29,903 bases of DNA from Faucicola sp041855445. GTDB taxonomy: Bacteria > Pseudomonadota > Gammaproteobacteria > Pseudomonadales > Moraxellaceae. Below the pieces are notes generated by a model. That model was not told the DNA's origin, ran no database searches, and was given only the letters and a program-made list of their open reading frames with translations. Positions 23,402 through 29,903 of the stretch are shown in pieces (position 1 is the first letter of the stretch; each line of letters starts with the position of its first letter). The DNA lies in NCBI GenBank assembly GCA_041855445.1, contig JBHAEG010000012.1, forward strand, positions 1 to 29,903, in the 5' to 3' direction. Made by a program: the position numbers and the translations under genes.

Positions 23402-24280
23402 ATGGCAAGTTTAAAAGAAATTCGAGCAAAAGTTGCTAGTATTAAAAGTACCCAAAAAATTACTCGAGCCATGCAAATGGTGGCAGCCAGTAAAATGCGT
23501 CGAGCTCAAGAGCGTATGCAGATAGGTCGCCCCTATGCTGAGAATATGCGTCGAGTGATTTCACATTTAATCCAAGCATCACCTGATTACAAACATTCTT
23601 ATATGGTGCCTCGAGCGGTCAATCGTGTTGGTTACATTGTCGTAACTTCTGACCGTGGTCTTGCAGGTGGTTTAAATATTAATTTATTAAAAAAACTGAC
23701 GAACCATATCAAAGAACAAAGCAATCAATCAGTCAAAGTATGTTTTGCGGTGATTGGTCAAAAGGGAATTAATTTTTTCAGAACCTTTGGTGGTGATGTC
23801 ATTGATGCAAAAGCAGGGGTTGGTGACAGTCCAAGTTATACTCAAATAAAAATCCCTGTTGAACAAATGTTAGCAGAATATAAACACGGCAAAGTTGATA
23901 AAATTTTCTTAGTTTATAATGAGTTTATCAACGCAATGACGCAACGTCCAAGTATTCATCAACTTGTACCCTTACCTGAAGGTGAGTTTAATGATGAAAA
24001 CTTAAACAATCGTGAATATAGTTGGGACTATATTTATGAACCAGGCCCACAAAAGCTTCTTGATGAGCTAATGGGTAAATACATTGAATCTATTGTTTAT
24101 CAAGGAGTAGTAGAAAATATTGCTTCTGAACAGTCTGCACGAATGGTTGCCATGAAAGCGGCTACCGATAACGCAGGTAATTTAATTAATGAATTGCAAT
24201 TAGTTTACAACAAGCTGCGTCAAGCGGCGATTACCCGAGAAATTTCGGAAATCGTTGGCGGTGCTGCTGCTGTTTCATAA
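23402..24280 (+). CDS. atpG: ATP synthase F1 subunit gamma
   Basis: This is the central rotor shaft, 292 residues (E. coli 287). The N-terminal helix is ASLKEIRAKVASIKSTQKIT, then MQMVAASKMRRAQERM. The middle Rossmann-like domain contains VVTSDRGLAGGLN. The C-terminal helix is SEQSARMVAMKAATDNAGN then NKLRQAAITREISEIVGGAA. Both ends are highly conserved. A GGAT ribosome site lies close before the ATG. Confidence 0.98.
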   Translation: MASLKEIRAKVASIKSTQKITRAMQMVAASKMRRAQERMQIGRPYAENMRRVISHLIQASPDYKHSYMVPRAVNRVGYIVVTSDRGLAGGLNINLLKKLTNHIKEQSNQSVKVCFAVIGQKGINFFRTFGGDVIDAKAGVGDSPSYTQIKIPVEQMLAEYKHGKVDKIFLVYNEFINAMTQRPSIHQLVPLPEGEFNDENLNNREYSWDYIYEPGPQKLLDELMGKYIESIVYQGVVENIASEQSARMVAMKAATDNAGNLINELQLVYNKLRQAAITREISEIVGGAAAVS

Positions 24281-24305
24281 TTGACCTACATTCAAGGAGA
24301 GCGTA

Positions 24306-25712
24306 ATGAGTAGCGGTCGTATTGTACAGATTATTGGCGCGGTGATTGACGTTGAATTTAATCGCCAAGACGTGCCAAACATTTATGATGCGTTAAAAGT
24401 TGAAAATACAGAAACAACGTTAGAAGTTCAACAACAGTTAGGTGATGGTGTCGTGCGTACGATTGCCATGGGTTCAACTGAAGGCCTAAAACGTGGCCTA
24501 CCTGTTGTAAATACAGGAGCCCCAATCTCTGTACCTGTTGGTAAAGGTACATTAGGGCGTATTATGGACGTTTTAGGTCGTCCAATCGATGAAGCAGGTG
24601 AAGTTGCCCATACTGAAACTTGGTCTATCCATCGTCAAGCTCCAACTTATGATGAACAATCTAACAGCACTGAATTATTAGAAACTGGCATTAAAGTTAT
24701 TGACTTATTATGTCCGTTTGCCAAAGGTGGTAAAGTTGGATTGTTTGGTGGTGCGGGTGTTGGTAAAACCGTTAATATGATGGAGTTAATCAACAATATT
24801 GCAAAAGCACACTCTGGTTTATCAGTATTTGCTGGGGTAGGTGAACGTACTCGTGAAGGTAATGACTTCTATCATGAAATGAAAGATTCTAACGTTCTTG
24901 ATAAAGTTGCGATGGTTTATGGTCAGATGAATGAGCCACCTGGAAACCGTTTGCGTGTTGCCTTAACAGGTCTAACCATGGCGGAATATTTCCGTGATGA
25001 AAAAGACGAAAATGGTAAAGGTCGTGACGTTTTATTATTCGTTGATAATATTTATCGTTATACCCTTGCTGGTACAGAAGTTTCCGCATTATTAGGTCGT
25101 ATGCCTTCTGCGGTAGGTTATCAGCCGACACTTGCAGAGGAAATGGGGGTTTTACAAGAGCGTATTACTTCTACCCAATCTGGCTCTATTACTTCAGTAC
25201 AAGCAGTTTATGTACCTGCGGACGACTTGACAGACCCATCACCAGCAACAACGTTCGCTCACTTAGATGCGACAGTTGTATTAAGCCGTGATATCGCTTC
25301 TCAAGGTATTTATCCTGCAGTAGACCCTTTAGACTCTACTTCTCGTCAGCTAGACCCACAGGTTATTGGTGAAGAGCATTACACTGTTGCTCGTGGTGTA
25401 CAAGAAGTTTTACAACGTTATAAAGAGTTGAAAGATATTATTGCAATCTTAGGTATGGACGAGCTATCAGAAGATGACAAACGCATTGTACACCGTGCCC
25501 GTCGAATTCAGCGTTTCTTATCACAACCATTCCATGTTGCAGAAGTTTTCACTGGTTCACCAGGTAAATATGTACCAATTCGTGAAACTATCCAAAGCTT
25601 TAAAGCGATTTTAAATGGTGATTATGACTCAACACCAGAACAAGCTTTCTATATGAAAGGTGGTATTGAAGAAGTTGTTGCACACGCCAAAAAGCTAAGT
25701 GAAACAAAATAA
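24306..25712 (+). CDS. atpD: ATP synthase F1 subunit beta
   Basis: This is the catalytic subunit of F1, 468 residues (E. coli 460). The P-loop is GGAGVGKT, the catalytic Glu is in GVGERTREGNDFY, Walker B is VLLFVDNIYRYTLAG, and the DELSEED region reads ILGMDELSEDDK. Translation of atpD starts 25 bp after atpG with an AAGGAGAGC site, the strongest in the operon. All catalytic residues look intact. Confidence 0.99.
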   Translation: MSSGRIVQIIGAVIDVEFNRQDVPNIYDALKVENTETTLEVQQQLGDGVVRTIAMGSTEGLKRGLPVVNTGAPISVPVGKGTLGRIMDVLGRPIDEAGEVAHTETWSIHRQAPTYDEQSNSTELLETGIKVIDLLCPFAKGGKVGLFGGAGVGKTVNMMELINNIAKAHSGLSVFAGVGERTREGNDFYHEMKDSNVLDKVAMVYGQMNEPPGNRLRVALTGLTMAEYFRDEKDENGKGRDVLLFVDNIYRYTLAGTEVSALLGRMPSAVGYQPTLAEEMGVLQERITSTQSGSITSVQAVYVPADDLTDPSPATTFAHLDATVVLSRDIASQGIYPAVDPLDSTSRQLDPQVIGEEHYTVARGVQEVLQRYKELKDIIAILGMDELSEDDKRIVHRARRIQRFLSQPFHVAEVFTGSPGKYVPIRETIQSFKAILNGDYDSTPEQAFYMKGGIEEVVAHAKKLSETK

Positions 25713-25731
25713 TTCACCATAGGAGAAAACT

Positions 25732-26154
25732 ATGGCTACGTTAAAATGTGATGTCGTAAGTGCAAAAGGGCCGATTTACTCTGGTACAATCCGTATGTTA
25801 ATCGCTACAGGTTCTGAAGGTGAACTTGGTATTTTACCAGGACATACACCGTTGATTACGTTGTTAAAACCAGGTCCTTTGCGTATTAGAATTGACGATA
25901 ATAAAGAGAACGATGAATATGTTTATATTAAAGGTGGGGTCTTAGAGGTTCAGCCTCACCGAGTCACTATTTTAGCTGATAGTGCTGAACGGGCATCAAC
26001 GTTAGATGAGGTACGGTTAGAAGAAGAACGCCGTAAAACTCAAGAACTTATCAACAGTCAGAAAACTGATTTTGATATGACTGCGGCTTATGTTTCATTG
26101 GCAGAAACAGTTGCCCAATTACAAACTATTCGTAAATATCGTAATCGCACTTAG
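25732..26154 (+). CDS. atpC: ATP synthase F1 subunit epsilon
   Basis: This subunit inhibits ATP hydrolysis and couples the rotor to the c ring. It has 140 residues. The N-terminal beta sandwich contains ATGSEGELGILPGHTPLIT and YVYIKGGVLEVQPHRVTILA. The C-terminal helices (STLDEVRLEEERRK to the end) are complete, so the inhibitory arm is present. It lies 19 bp after atpD with a GGAGAAAACT site and is the last gene of the operon. Confidence 0.97.
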   Translation: MATLKCDVVSAKGPIYSGTIRMLIATGSEGELGILPGHTPLITLLKPGPLRIRIDDNKENDEYVYIKGGVLEVQPHRVTILADSAERASTLDEVRLEEERRKTQELINSQKTDFDMTAAYVSLAETVAQLQTIRKYRNRT

Positions 26155-26168
26155 TGTTGTCATTATTC

Positions 26169-26210
26169 AAATTCGCTTTTGTCGCTTCAAGTGGCAAAAG
26201 CGAATTTTTT
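26169..26210. terminator. Terminator of the atp operon
   Basis: AAATTCGCTTTTG (26169-26181) pairs with CAAAAGCGAATTT (26195-26207), followed by T residues. It ends 3 bp before the stop of the converging endonuclease gene and can serve it in the other direction. Confidence 0.92.
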
Positions 26211-26212
26211 AT

Positions 26213-27133
26213 TTAGTTTTGTAAAACTGTCAATAACCACTTCATAATTTCATTCAATAAATTTATCAATACTAGCATAGCTGACTGTTCATGTTTTAGC
26301 TGGTTGTTTGACTGCATGACAGTAAATTCAGGTATTTTTTGTGTTGGTAAAGGCAATGTTTGATTTTTCACAAAGGCAGGCAATGCAGGCATTAATTGGA
26401 TATTTATTCGTTTTTCTAACTCTTTTAGACTAATCACTTCTATTCTTTGACTATCATCATTGGGCGTATAATAAACACCAGCCTGTTGTAAACTTGGGAT
26501 ATATATTGCTTTATATAGATGCGTTGGTATCATAATATTATTATTAAGTTTTTTTATATTTTTACCTTGAAACACTACACCAGTAATTACATAGCTTTCC
26601 CCATATTTCATTGTTAAAAAACGAACTTTTGCTTCTAAATCTCGCCAAACTTGACGGTTATGTTGTGGGTTTTGTGGCACAATGTTCACTAAACTAAAAC
26701 TATCATACTGTTGTTCAAACGTTGCCATATCAGCATTTGGAGCAAGATGCCCTCTATCATAGACCGTTTTTTTATAATCAATTAATAACGCTTTATGTTG
26801 TGTTAATAAACGACTTTCTTCATGAAAATGATTAATGCGTTCTAAAGTACTAGCTTGTTCAAGTCTTTGTTTTGTCAAATATTCTGCTGACCATAATGCT
26901 GTTTTACTCTCTCCTGAATACATCACTGCAAATCCATGAAAGCATAAAGGATATATATTGATTGTTAATTGAGAGTTTAAAATTTGTGGGGTGGTTTGTT
27001 GATAATAGTTGATGCCACATTCTACAATATGTTGTTGTAATTCTTTTGAAAAATTATTAGACATCGCTATAGAACAATTAAAAGTCATTACCAGCAATAG
27101 TTTTATTTTAAATATTGTATATAGATATCTCAT
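26213..27133 (-). CDS. Secreted DNA/RNA non-specific endonuclease (NUC1 / EndoG-like)
   Basis: This is a 306-residue protein with a likely N-terminal signal (RYLYTIFKIKLLLVMTFNCS, cleavage after about residue 24). The catalytic motif of the beta-beta-alpha metal family is DRGHLAPNADM, with Asp 126, Arg 127, Gly 128 and His 129. The metal-binding Asn helix follows (SLVNIVPQNPQHNRQVW). Strands MKYGESYVITGVVF and IPTHLYKAIYI complete the fold. The last 40 residues beyond the domain end in a hydrophobic stretch (SAMLVLINLLNEIMKWLLTV), unusual for a secreted nuclease and perhaps a membrane-associating tail. It should degrade DNA and RNA outside the cytoplasm, for nutrition or clearing extracellular DNA (inference). 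No immunity gene is seen beside it. Confidence 0.88.
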   Translation of the reverse strand: MRYLYTIFKIKLLLVMTFNCSIAMSNNFSKELQQHIVECGINYYQQTTPQILNSQLTINIYPLCFHGFAVMYSGESKTALWSAEYLTKQRLEQASTLERINHFHEESRLLTQHKALLIDYKKTVYDRGHLAPNADMATFEQQYDSFSLVNIVPQNPQHNRQVWRDLEAKVRFLTMKYGESYVITGVVFQGKNIKKLNNNIMIPTHLYKAIYIPSLQQAGVYYTPNDDSQRIEVISLKELEKRINIQLMPALPAFVKNQTLPLPTQKIPEFTVMQSNNQLKHEQSAMLVLINLLNEIMKWLLTVLQN

Positions 27134-27176
27134 AATTCGTTGATAATATTTGCTTTATTTAAATTTATAATTATAC

Positions 27177-27205
27177 ATGACAATGATAATTTTTTTAGGT
27201 AAAAT
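27177..27205 (+). promoter_or_regulatory. Promoter of tRNA-Ser
   Basis: ATGACA (27177-27182), 17 bp, TAAAAT (27200-27205). Each box is 5 of 6 to consensus. The tRNA starts 13 bp further on. Confidence 0.6.
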
Positions 27206-27218
27206 ATTCACAATTTTT

Positions 27219-27309
27219 GGTGAAATGGCTGAGTGGTCGAAAGCGCACGCCTGGAAAGTGTGTATATGTTAATAGCGTATCGAGGGTTCGAATCCCTCTT
27301 TCACCGCCA
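27219..27309 (+). tRNA. tRNA-Ser (anticodon GGA)
   Basis: The acceptor arms GGTGAAA and TTTCACC pair, followed by the discriminator G and an encoded CCA. The D arm, the anticodon stem CACGC/GTGTG with loop CTGGAAA (anticodon GGA, reading UCC and UCU), a long class II variable arm and the T arm GAGGG-TTCGAAT-CCCTC are all present. It closely resembles E. coli tRNA-Ser(GGA). The 3' end is a common integration site, and integrase remains follow. Confidence 0.97.
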
Positions 27310-27320
27310 AACTTTAATTT

Positions 27321-27430
27321 TGATACTAAAATCATAGCGTATCATGACGTATCAAAAACCATCAAGACCCCTTGAAAACACTAGATTTTAAGGGGTTTTT
27401 ATTTTGTTTGTATTGTATCAATTAGTATCA
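27321..27430. repeat. GTATCA repeats next to tRNA-Ser, candidate integrase arm sites
   Basis: GTATCA occurs at 27339, 27349, 27415 and 27425, in two pairs each spaced 10 bp apart, plus one inverted copy (TGATAC) at 27321. The sequence around 27334 (ATAGCGTATC) also occurs in the tRNA at 27272. Such spaced direct repeats beside an integrase are typical of arm-type binding sites; the link is inferred. Confidence 0.45.
27367..27406 (+). terminator. Terminator after tRNA-Ser
   Basis: ACCCCTT (27367-27373) pairs with AAGGGGT (27390-27396), with inner AAAA/TTTT pairing and a bulged G, followed by a T tract. The gap 27310-27602 otherwise holds only the GTATCA repeats and a GATGGCAT/ATGCCATC inverted repeat (27434 and 27520). 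Confidence 0.8.
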
Positions 27431-27602
27431 AACGATGGCATAAAAACCCTTACAAACGCAAGATTGTTACAGTAGGATTGATAGGAAATTTTAAATACTA
27501 CTATTTTTTTTACTGTTACATGCCATCAATTGATGTATTTTTTTGGTAGTGTTTTGGTCAAACCCCTTGTTACTCAAGGCTTAGCACAGTTATTTTTTTA
27601 CT

Positions 27603-27751
27603 GTGGCAAAATTAAAAGATACTCAAATAGCCAACTCAAAGGCAAACTTTATCGCCTGTATGATGGAATGGGTTTACACTTAGCCATTAGCGATAAAGGC
27701 ACAAAGACTTGGTTTTATTGCTACACACACCGCTCCAAAAAACCTACTTAA
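27603..27751 (+). pseudogene. Remnant of a tyrosine integrase, N-terminal part only
   Basis: Two adjoining frames give the start of a P4-type integrase (DUF4102 arm-binding domain). From the GTG at 27603 the reading is VAKLKDTQIANSKA. After a frameshift near 27644 it continues KLYRLYDGMGLHLAISDKG and TKTWFYCYTHRSKKPT, then stops at 27749. The catalytic recombinase domain is missing altogether. It lies 293 bp behind tRNA-Ser in the same direction, the usual place for an integrase of a tRNA-borne island. It cannot make a working recombinase. Confidence 0.8.
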
Positions 27752-27828
27752 ATCTACTCAAGAGTAAATTTAGCGTTTTCTTCCTACTTCATCGTTCGTT
27801 GCTTATGTCTTTGACTTCTCGACCTTGA

Positions 27829-28455
27829 TTAATCTTTCTTTACTGAATTGGCATCAATAATTTTTGATATTGTTTGTTCAAAACTAGCTTGAGTATAACC
27901 CATTCCTGAAAGTGACCAATATTTTTCATTTAGATTAAATTAAGCATTATAAATCAAACTGCCATTTTGACTTTTTAAAATTTCAAACGTCATAGAAATA
28001 TCATTGATTGTATGATTTAGAGTCTCTTTAGTAACCTGCATTACAATATTACTGGCAGGATTTAAATACATTTCCGTCATAGGTTTTTAAATTATTAATT
28101 TGAACCAAAGCTTCTTTTTTATCTTCAGGAGAAAGCATTGGGTCATTAACTGATAAAACCATTACTCCATTTGGATACGATTTTCTCAAATTTTATAAAT
28201 CAATATATTGAGTAGTTTCTTGACTGTTCGTACTAACCATATTAGGTGTACTTGCTGTTTGACTTGAGTTTGACAATGGAGTAATAAATTTATTATCATT
28301 AGAATATTGGTTGATATTAATATTTAGGATATCACCACTTCTGCTTTGTGTAGAAATATCCTGCGTTTCATCAACACTAGAAAAAAATAATATTAACGGA
28401 ACGCATAATATCGCCAATACCAACAATAGTGATATTATTTTATAGTTTTTTTCAT
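27829..28455 (-). pseudogene. Broken gene for a signal-anchored protein, four lesions
   Basis: Joining the frames gives about 208 residues. The gene probably began at the ATG at 28455 (MKKTIK, then IISLLLVLAILCVPLILFFS as a signal or anchor), with a one-base loss in the A run near 28440. There is an in-frame TAA at 28195-28193 between QYIDL and NLRKSYPNGVMVLSVNDPML. A +1 shift near 28080 joins INNLKT to MTEMYLNPASNIVMQVTKE. A second in-frame TAA at 27942-27940 precedes FNLNEKYWSLSGMGYTQASF, and the last stop is at 27829. Both stops could come from CAA to TAA changes. After the membrane segment comes a Ser/Asn/Gln-rich stretch and then a folded-looking domain of unknown family. It follows a 57-codon gene by 10 bp. 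Confidence 0.65.
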
Positions 28456-28465
28456 CACTTATTTA

Positions 28466-28639
28466 TCAATAAAATTGGTCGAAATGTAAATTACAGTCTT
28501 GAGTAACAGTATTTACATAAACTTTTCTACTATTTTTCTCTACTAAAGGCTTATGCAGATACTGTGGCAGAATAGCTATTAAAACTGAGTCTAGTCCCAT
28601 AACTAGAATAATTAAACTAGATTTTAAAATTCTTTTCAT
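28466..28639 (-). CDS. Small signal-anchored protein, 57 residues
   Basis: An ATG-started frame reads MKRILKSSLIILVMGLDSVL, then IAILPQYLHK and ends in a polar tail with one Cys (VNTVTQDCNLHFDQFY). The basic start and hydrophobic core suggest a signal peptide or single membrane helix. It lies 10 bp upstream of the pseudogene on the same strand, so both were probably one transcript. There is only a weak GAG ribosome site. No family is recognised. It may itself be a remnant, as the surrounding region is decaying. Confidence 0.4.
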   Translation of the reverse strand: MKRILKSSLIILVMGLDSVLIAILPQYLHKPLVEKNSRKVYVNTVTQDCNLHFDQFY

Positions 28640-28717
28640 GTAACAAACTCAGTTTTATATTTTAGTAAAGCCTAACATAAATTTATAAAATATTTTTCTT
28701 CTAAGGATTTTATAAAA

Positions 28718-28804
28718 TTGAGATATTTTTTGTATTTATTTATTTTTAGTTTATGGGCTGGTATGATTTTTTATTTCTTTATAAATCAAATATTTAATCA
28801 ATAA
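28718..28804 (+). CDS. Possible 28-residue hydrophobic peptide
   Basis: A TTG-started frame, with AAGGA 11 bp upstream, reads as a single hydrophobic helix (RYFLYLFIFSLWAGMIFYFF) and a short polar tail. It could be a small membrane peptide or chance in AT-rich decaying DNA. I have no family match. Confidence 0.2.
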   Translation: MRYFLYLFIFSLWAGMIFYFFINQIFNQ

Positions 28805-28944
28805 GTTACAATTTCTTCACTTCCACTAAACATAGTGCTACGGTCAGCTTGATTTAATGGTGCATTTAATTTAAATCGTTTTGGTAAATCAGGATTGGCT
28901 AAAAATGGTGAGCCATAAGCAATCAATGTCTGTTTAATTTCATT
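28798..28944 (-). pseudogene. C-terminal remnant of an Old Yellow Enzyme family reductase (NemA-like)
   Basis: The frame ending at the TGA at 28798 reads LIAYGSPFLANPDLPKRFKL then NAPLNQADRSTMFSGSEE. This is the closing section of alkene/N-ethylmaleimide reductases, where FxANPDL and NAPLNxxDRxTxxxG are family hallmarks that bind the FMN phosphate side. About the first 300 residues of a normal protein are missing; upstream sequence on this strand shows no further similarity. It points away from the tetR gene, as a divergently regulated reductase would, suggesting the regulator lost one of its targets. Confidence 0.7.
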
Positions 28945-29010
28945 AACCCAACAAAAATAAATTATTTTCAAAACCTTATCTTAACATCACTTGAAAAGAT
29001 AAAAAAAGGC

Positions 29011-29061
29011 TTGCATTCCCCATAAAAATCATTATAATGACTAATCAATCAGTCATTATAA
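29011..29061 (+). promoter_or_regulatory. tetR promoter with palindromic operator
   Basis: TTGCAT (29011-29016), 16 bp, TATAAT (29033-29038). The -10 box lies inside the perfect palindrome TTATAATGACT (29032-29042), AATCAATC, AGTCATTATAA (29051-29061). A TetR dimer bound here would block its own transcription. The core TGACTAATCA is repeated before the next gene. Confidence 0.75.
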
Positions 29062-29071
29062 GGGTAATACA

Positions 29072-29638
29072 ATGGCAAGACCATTAAGTGAAGAAAAACG
29101 CACACAGCTTATTTTATCGGCGATTGATTGTATTGATGAACATGGTTTATCTGCCAGTACCGCCATGATAGCTAAAACCGCTGGGGTATCGATAGGTTCT
29201 TTATTTACTTATTTTAATAGTAAAGATGAGCTGATTAACACGGTATATGTGTATATTATGGATACGATTGCTGATGTCGTGATGGCGGATTTTCCTAAAA
29301 ATGCTCCCTTTTTTACTCAGCTTGAACATTGGTGGAATTGCTATGTAGATTGGGGTGTAGCAAATCTCAAACAGCGACAAGTCGCCAAACAAATTGCGTT
29401 ATCGGTACATTTGACTAAGCAAACACGTCAGCAAGTACAAAATATTTATCATGAAATGCGACAAATTTTTCAGCATGAAATTGATAAAAATCGCTTTTAT
29501 GCACCGCTTGAATTTTCGGTAACGATGATGGAACAAATGGCAGAGGCGACCATTTTACATATCATTGCCAATCCAATGGGGGCAGATGAAAGTAAACAGA
29601 CAGGCTTAGCGATGGTAAAACGAGCCATTGTTCGTTAA
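29072..29638 (+). CDS. TetR family transcriptional repressor
   Basis: This is a 188-residue protein. The N-terminal helix-turn-helix domain covers residues 1-55 (RTQLILSAIDCIDEHG, then STAMIAKTAGVSIGSLFTYF with following NSKDEL), typical of TetR/AcrR proteins. The rest is an all-helical ligand-binding and dimer domain of unspecific sequence, so the ligand cannot be named. AAGGG lies 7 bp before the ATG. The promoter is inside a palindrome, and a related site precedes the following dehydrogenase gene, so it probably represses both itself and that gene. The reductase remnant upstream hints at control of quinone or aldehyde stress enzymes (inference). Confidence 0.92.
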   Translation: MARPLSEEKRTQLILSAIDCIDEHGLSASTAMIAKTAGVSIGSLFTYFNSKDELINTVYVYIMDTIADVVMADFPKNAPFFTQLEHWWNCYVDWGVANLKQRQVAKQIALSVHLTKQTRQQVQNIYHEMRQIFQHEIDKNRFYAPLEFSVTMMEQMAEATILHIIANPMGADESKQTGLAMVKRAIVR

Positions 29639-29645
29639 TTTGAGT

Positions 29646-29672
29646 AGCAGAAAGTTTTTCTGCTTAATTTTA
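29646..29672 (+). terminator. Terminator after tetR
   Basis: AGCAGAAA (29646-29653) pairs with TTTCTGCT (29657-29664) around a GTT loop; a modest T-rich stretch (TAATTTT) follows. Confidence 0.55.
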
Positions 29673-29698
29673 ACAGTTTTAATTGATTGACTAATCAT
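29670..29698 (+). promoter_or_regulatory. SDR gene promoter with second TetR-type operator
   Basis: TTAACA (29670-29675), 17 bp, AATCAT (29693-29698). The palindrome TGATT-GACT-AATCA (29684-29697) overlaps the -10 box and shares TGACTAATCA with the tetR operator. Confidence 0.6.
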
Positions 29699-29717
29699 TT
29701 TTTAAAGGTAACAAGTG

Positions 29718-29903
29718 ATGAAACAAACCGCATTAATTACAGGTGCATCAAACGGTATCGGTTTAGAGTTTGCAAAAATCCATGCTAAAACAGGGGGCGA
29801 TGTGGTGTTGGTCGCTCGCTCTCGTGATAAATTGGAACAGTTAGCCCAAGAGATTGAAAAAGAGTATGGCGTGAAAGCTTGGGTGATTGCTCAAGATTTA
29901 TCA
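29718..29903 (+). CDS. Short-chain dehydrogenase/reductase, 3' end outside window
   Basis: Sixty-two residues are visible, running off the window. MKQTALITGASNGIGLEFAK contains the TGxxxGIG nucleotide-binding motif of classical SDR enzymes, followed by the strand VVLVARS, whose Arg after the second strand favours NADP(H). The start has an AAAGG site 9 bp upstream. The substrate cannot be told. An operator-like palindrome over its promoter matches that of the upstream tetR, so it is the likely target of that repressor. Confidence 0.9.
   Translation, partial: MKQTALITGASNGIGLEFAKIHAKTGGDVVLVARSRDKLEQLAQEIEKEYGVKAWVIAQDLS

Noticed and set aside
27530..27602. N-terminal part of a 73-codon frame before the integrase remnant
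   Set aside because: The sequence from 27530 has no integrase similarity; the real integrase start (GTG 27603) is in another frame.
27603..27751. Programmed frameshift in the integrase fragment
   Set aside because: There is no slippery site and the catalytic domain is missing, so decay is the simpler reading.
27310..29903. Second attachment site (repeat of the tRNA-Ser 3' end)
   Set aside because: I looked for the T-arm sequence GGGTTCGAATCCCTC and found no second copy.
1..29903. CRISPR arrays, rRNA genes, complete insertion sequences
   Set aside because: No regularly spaced repeats, rRNA signatures or transposase frames were seen on either strand.

Overview
The window is a low-GC gammaproteobacterial chromosome segment, most likely from Moraxella or a close relative in the Moraxellaceae. 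The evidence is a BfmR/BfmS two-component pair very close to the Acinetobacter one (phospho-acceptor Asp at residue 58), the rpsP-rimM-trmD-rplS and atpBEFHAGDC operons, an EnvZ with its histidine at residue 243 as in E. coli, and AT-rich codon use throughout. These assignments come from reading motifs and remembered family sequences; no database search was run.

Layout. (1) 1-3372: the end of a surface-glycan operon, with a partial GT2-like glycosyltransferase, a GT10 (fucosyltransferase-type) enzyme and phosphomannomutase ManB. The three overlap by a few bases, and the first two are visibly more AT-rich. (2) 3.4-5.4 kb: a DUF2788 membrane protein, cmoB (tRNA wobble modification) and a DUF4442 hotdog protein. 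(3) 5.5-7.6 kb, minus strand: rpsP-rimM-trmD-rplS. (4) 7.8-13.2 kb: an envZ with no adjacent ompR, then on the minus strand bfmR, bfmS, a small one-helix membrane protein, and dnaJ. A hairpin terminator lies between bfmR and bfmS. (5) 13.4-18.8 kb: a DUF2939 protein, an Ala/Pro-rich repeat lipoprotein, the zinc metallopeptidase YpfJ, dusC, a MAPEG protein, an OsmC/YhfA-like protein, rppH and trxA. (6) 18.8-26.2 kb: the complete F1Fo ATP synthase operon. A candidate promoter is followed by a leader of about 340 nt with three inverted repeats, hairpins lie after atpE and atpA, and a strong terminator follows atpC. (7) 26.2-27.3 kb: a secreted non-specific endonuclease and tRNA-Ser(GGA).

(8) 27.3-28.95 kb is a decayed accessory region behind tRNA-Ser. 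It holds paired GTATCA repeats that look like integrase arm sites, a truncated and frameshifted integrase start, a secreted or membrane protein pseudogene with four lesions, an intact 57-codon gene just upstream of it, and the last 48 codons of an Old Yellow Enzyme family reductase. (9) 29.0 kb to the end: a TetR regulator whose promoter sits inside an 11-bp-arm palindrome, and a partial short-chain dehydrogenase whose promoter carries the same 10-mer. This makes a small putative regulon.

No clear new defence or mobile system is present. The observations most worth testing are the TetR/SDR operator pair, the structured atp leader, a recurring TTACA-N(1-4)-TGTAA element near bfmR, the lipoprotein and atp, and the decaying tRNA-Ser island.
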